Below are positions 9,612 to 12,128 of a stretch of DNA of 12,128 nucleotides, piece after piece. The DNA lies in assembly GCA_030452365.1 (NCBI GenBank), contig JAKDMK010000035.1:1-12128 (forward strand), read 5' to 3'. The notes beneath the pieces were generated by a model that was not told where the DNA came from, did not search any database, and was given only the letters and a program-made list of their open reading frames with translations. Each line of letters starts with the position of its first letter. The first letter of the stretch is position 1. This DNA comes from Nitrococcus sp. (GTDB taxonomy: Bacteria > Pseudomonadota > Gammaproteobacteria > Nitrococcales > Nitrococcaceae). Position numbers and translations under genes: made by a program.

Positions 9612-9694
9612 GTAGATACCTGCAAACATCAGTATTCTGCACACGGCACCCGCAGGACTCGCAACGGCTAGTAATCGCGGGAACAGGTATCTAC
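9612..9694. repeat. 83-bp inverted-repeat structure with nested stem
   Basis: GTAGATACCTG (9612-9622) is exactly complementary to CAGGTATCTAC (9684-9694), giving a perfect 11-bp outer stem. Inside, CCCGC (9649-9653) pairs with GCGGG (9677-9681). It could be a small structured RNA, the ends of a non-autonomous element, or a DNA cruciform. I cannot match it to a known RNA family. The inner part overlaps a stretch resembling 16S rRNA (see findings). Confidence 0.5.
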
Positions 9695-9810
9695 AATGCA
9701 GTGGTATGTTGCTCCGCAGCATCTAGCGGACAGGGGCAGGCAGGGTCTGTTGACATCCACCCACGGCGTCGCGTTGCTGCCCAACAGCCGTTCGAACAAG
9801 GTGAACAATC

Positions 9811-11001
9811 ATGAGCAATTCACGTGACGTCGTCGTCCTAAGCGGGGTTCGCAGCCCGATCGGAAGCTATGGCGGGGATCTCAAGGACATTTCCTTGGGC
9901 GATTTGGCCGCCTCGGTAGTGCGCGAAGCCGTCAGCCGGGCCGGCATCGAGCCCTCGGCGGTCGGCCACACCGTGTTCGGCAATGTCATCCACAGCGAGC
10001 CGCGCGACATGTATCTCGCCCGCGTGGCAAGCGTCAACGCCGGGCTCCCGGTCGAGACGCCGGCGTTGACCTTAAACCGCCTCTGTGGCAGCGGTCTGCA
10101 GGCCATTCTGACCGCGGCTAGTTACATACAGCTCGGCGATACCGACTGCGCGGTGGGCGGCGGAGCTGAGGCCATGTCGCGCGCTCCCTATTGGATCCCG
10201 AGCGGGCGCTGGGGGCAGCGCATGGGTGACGGCGCCATGCTCGATGCCATGGTCGGCGCCTTGACCGATCCCTTCGATCGCTGCCACATGGGCATCACGG
10301 CCGAGAATGTCGCCGAGCGCTGGGGAATCTCCCGCGAGGCGCAGGATCGCCTCGCCATGGAGAGCCATCGCCGAGCAAGCCGCGCCATCGACGACGGCTA
10401 TTTCCGCGACCAGATTTTGCCCATTGAGGTCAAGGGGCGCAAAGGTTCGATCGTGGTGGATACCGATCAGGGTCCGCGCCGGGAGATCGACCCGGCCAAG
10501 ATGACGGCCATGAAGCCGGTGTTCAAACGCGACGGCGGCACTGTGACCGCCGGCAATGCCTCCACCTTGAACGACGGCGCGGCCGCCGTGGTGCTCATGG
10601 AACGGGAGGCCGCCGAGGCAGGCGCGCTGCGCCCGTTGGGCCGGCTGGTCGCCGGCACGGTCGCTGCGGTGGAGCCGAAATTCATGGGCATCGGCCCGGT
10701 CCCCGCGGTACGCAAGCTGCTGGACAAAACCGGGGTGTCCCCTGAGCAGATCGATGTCTGGGAGATCAACGAGGCGTTCGCCGCCCAGGCACTTGCCGTG
10801 GTCAAGGACTTGGAGCTGGACGAGCAGAAGGTCAATCCCAACGGCAGCGGTATTGCGCTGGGCCATCCCATCGGCGCAACCGGCGCGATTCTGACCGTCA
10901 AGGCGCTCTACGAGCTGCAGCGCGTCGGCGGCCGCTATGCGGTGGTCACCATGTGCATTGGCGGGGGCCAAGGGATCGCCGCACTCTACGAGCGGCTATA
11001 G
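9811..11001 (+). CDS. bktB: Beta-ketothiolase / acetyl-CoA C-acetyltransferase (BktB-like)
   Basis: A 396-residue thiolase that condenses two acyl-CoAs (or cleaves a 3-ketoacyl-CoA). The catalytic set is complete: nucleophile Cys92 in NRLCGSGLQA, NEAFAAQ, His352 in GHPIGATG, and Cys382 in CIGGGQG. Over its full length it resembles Cupriavidus BktB more than FadA, including FGNVIHSEPRDMYLARVA, GGGAEAMSRAPY, MGITAENVAERW and VTAGNASTLNDGAAAVV. BktB accepts C4-C6 substrates, so roles in polyhydroxyalkanoate precursor supply or short-chain acyl-CoA metabolism are both possible. No phaB, phaC or other beta-oxidation gene is in view to decide. The start is the ATG at 9811 with AAGG about 9 bases upstream. 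It is the only plus-strand gene and converges on modC. Confidence 0.95.
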   Translation: MSNSRDVVVLSGVRSPIGSYGGDLKDISLGDLAASVVREAVSRAGIEPSAVGHTVFGNVIHSEPRDMYLARVASVNAGLPVETPALTLNRLCGSGLQAILTAASYIQLGDTDCAVGGGAEAMSRAPYWIPSGRWGQRMGDGAMLDAMVGALTDPFDRCHMGITAENVAERWGISREAQDRLAMESHRRASRAIDDGYFRDQILPIEVKGRKGSIVVDTDQGPRREIDPAKMTAMKPVFKRDGGTVTAGNASTLNDGAAAVVLMEREAAEAGALRPLGRLVAGTVAAVEPKFMGIGPVPAVRKLLDKTGVSPEQIDVWEINEAFAAQALAVVKDLELDEQKVNPNGSGIALGHPIGATGAILTVKALYELQRVGGRYAVVTMCIGGGQGIAALYERL

Positions 11002-11015
11002 CCGGCCAGTACGGA

Positions 11016-11110
11016 GCGGGGTTAAGTCTAGTGTTATACCTTCGCGATTATTAGTACGATCCACTACCATTAGCTGGATGCGGAACGCATAATACTAGAC
11101 GTGACCCCGC
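11016..11110. mobile_element. MITE-like element with 22-bp imperfect terminal inverted repeats
   Basis: The ends at 11016-11037 and 11110-11089 (minus strand) match at 19 of 22 positions; both contain GCGGGGT, then GTCTAGT and TTAT. The 51-base centre encodes nothing. The right arm lies inside the modC reading frame and supplies its last codons; the left arm lies 15 bases after the bktB stop. The end sequence is reminiscent of the GGGGTCA-type ends I associate with IS200-like/RAYT transposase elements in gammaproteobacteria, but that link is from memory. The same structure may also serve as a terminator between the convergent genes, although there is no clean T-tract. Confidence 0.6.
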
Positions 11111-12128
11111 CTTTCGCCGTCCGATCACGGGTGCTGGGCCATTGCTCAACGCTCTTGCGATCGATCGCGACGCTTTTGATCAATGCATAGACTTCGCGGC
11201 CGAGCCTGAGACCAAGCTCATGTGCGGCCTTTTTGGTGACGTAGGCGATTAAGGGGATACCCGCCGCGTCGAGCCGAAACTCGGCAAAAGGATCGGAACT
11301 TGGGCCGATCTCCGTGATCCGCGCACGCAGCACATTCTGGATGCTCAACCCACTTGGCGGTTCAACCGCGATGACCACATCGAGCGCGTGGATATGCACC
11401 CGCACGGCCGCACCGTTAGGATGATTTACGCGCGGCGCGACCAACTCTCCGGCCGCGCATTGCAGGCGTGTCAGATGGAACTCGGCGTCGTGGCCCACAA
11501 CGCGTGCCTCGATCACCGTGCCCGCCTGATCGCGTCCGGTTAGCGACGCGAGATCCAGCCGACTCGTGACTTCGCTCAGCGGACCGGCGGCGGCGACTCG
11601 CCCATCAGCCATGAACACAAGCATATCCGCCAGGCGCCGCACCTCGTCAAACTGATGGCTGACGTAGACGATCGGCAGCCCCAGCTCGTCGCGCAGACGC
11701 TCTATATAAGGCAGAATCTCCTTCTTGCGGGCCGCATCCAGCGAGGCCAGCGGTTCGTCCATCAGCAACAGCCGCGGGCTGGCAAGGAGCGCGCGGCCGA
11801 TCGCCACGCGTTGGCGTTCGCCGCCGGAGAGCATCGGCGGGCGTCGCTCGAGCAAATGACCGATCCCGAGCAGATCGACGATTTTCTCGAGCGTTACGTA
11901 GCGCTCGTCCGGCGGCGTAAAACGCTGCCCATAAAGCAGGTTGCGGCGGACCTTGAGATGCGGGAACAGACGGCTTTCCTGAAAGATGTAGCCGACCCGG
12001 CGCTTACGGGCCGGTAGATTGATCCGCCGCTCACGGTCGAAAAGCACCCGATCGTTCACCACGATCCGGCCGCGCTCTGGCTTGAGCAGCCCGCTGATCA
12101 TGTTGATCACCGAGCTCTTGCCCGCGCC
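11070..12128 (-). CDS. modC: Molybdate ABC transporter ATP-binding protein ModC (5' end beyond right edge)
   Basis: 352 codons of the ATPase of the molybdate importer ModABC are visible. The frame is open to the edge, beginning inside the Walker A motif (GAGKSS, residues 1-6 here), so about 30-35 N-terminal residues are missing. In order follow the Q-loop (YIFQES, about 47-52), the signature LSGGERQR (about 100-107), Walker B LLLMDEP (120-126), ASLD, and the switch His158 in VSHQ. A C-terminal molybdate-binding Mop/TOBE domain (about 260-318) with SIQNVLRARI and YALIKSVAI separates ModC from other ABC ATPases. E. coli ModC ends right after this IKSVSI motif. Here about 29 more residues follow, and the last 12 codons plus stop lie in an inverted-repeat element. 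modA and modB would be expected upstream, beyond the right edge. Confidence 0.95.
   Translation of the reverse strand, partial: GAGKSSVINMISGLLKPERGRIVVNDRVLFDRERRINLPARKRRVGYIFQESRLFPHLKVRRNLLYGQRFTPPDERYVTLEKIVDLLGIGHLLERRPPMLSGGERQRVAIGRALLASPRLLLMDEPLASLDAARKKEILPYIERLRDELGLPIVYVSHQFDEVRRLADMLVFMADGRVAAAGPLSEVTSRLDLASLTGRDQAGTVIEARVVGHDAEFHLTRLQCAAGELVAPRVNHPNGAAVRVHIHALDVVIAVEPPSGLSIQNVLRARITEIGPSSDPFAEFRLDAAGIPLIAYVTKKAAHELGLRLGREVYALIKSVAIDRKSVEQWPSTRDRTAKGGVTSSIMRSASS

Larger units (their letters stand above)
9225..9810. other. Divergent intergenic region icd / bktB
   Basis: 586 bases with no credible gene. The icd-proximal 170 bases are a GC-rich leader. A candidate icd promoter and a 12-bp palindrome follow at about 9397-9434. 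Two unrelated inverted-repeat elements occupy 9504-9576 and 9612-9694. A lone TTGACA at 9750-9755 is a perfect -35 box on the plus strand for bktB, but nothing like TATAAT lies 16-18 bases after it. The short reading frame across 9492-9722 on the minus strand is just translated repeat. Confidence 0.7.

Noticed and set aside
9612..9694. Integron attC site
   Set aside because: The ends lack the GTTRRRY / RYYYAAC core sites, and no integrase or cassette structure is nearby.
9492..9722. 76-codon minus-strand frame in the icd/bktB intergenic region
   Set aside because: It spans both inverted-repeat elements, and the translation simply follows the palindromes; no ribosome-binding site or family match.
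10072..10971. 299-codon frame antisense to bktB
   Set aside because: It mirrors the thiolase codons and has no family resemblance; the thiolase motifs on the other strand are unambiguous.

Overview
The window looks like a chromosomal segment of a GC-rich gammaproteobacterium. The core proteins (PyrE, Ppc, Icd, NhaP2/CvrA, ModC) read most like gammaproteobacterial versions. The beta-ketothiolase is closest in memory to Ralstonia/Cupriavidus BktB, and DUF4124 proteins are common in environmental gammaproteobacteria. A free-living, possibly lithotrophic lineage would fit, but this is inference and no taxon can be fixed from the sequence alone.

Layout. Eight of the ten genes lie on the minus strand. 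Read in their direction of transcription, from about 9400 down to 1, they are: icd (isocitrate dehydrogenase with an extra C-terminal CBS pair), ppc (PEP carboxylase), pyrE (orotate phosphoribosyltransferase), a secreted DUF4124 coiled-coil protein, nhaP2 (K+/H+ antiporter), a GH24 phage-type lysozyme, an outer-membrane-type lipoprotein, and the 5' part of a YfcG-like glutathione transferase that runs off the left edge. A 586-bp intergenic region (9225-9810) rich in inverted repeats separates icd from a plus-strand bktB-like beta-ketothiolase. This converges on modC, whose 5' end runs off the right edge.

How the genes fit together. icd and ppc are 62 bp apart and form a plausible unit controlling flow at the oxaloacetate/2-oxoglutarate side of the TCA cycle. 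Ppc keeps all four aspartate-inhibition residues. Icd keeps the NADP-specificity residues and the AceK-type serine, and carries two CBS motifs with intact ribose-binding signatures, which suggests direct adenine-nucleotide control. The DUF4124 and nhaP2 genes are nearly contiguous with pyrE. The lysozyme/lipoprotein pair is clearly AT-richer than its surroundings and looks like a small acquired cassette between nhaP2 and the glutathione transferase.

Most notable points: (1) the Icd-CBS fusion; (2) the unsecreted GH24 lysozyme followed directly by a lipoprotein, a possible effector/inhibitor pair; (3) a roughly 95-bp element with 22-bp imperfect inverted ends that supplies the last 12 codons and stop of modC; (4) two different inverted-repeat elements in the icd/bktB intergenic region, one containing a stretch resembling the 3' part of 16S rRNA. 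I see no complete tRNA, rRNA or CRISPR array.
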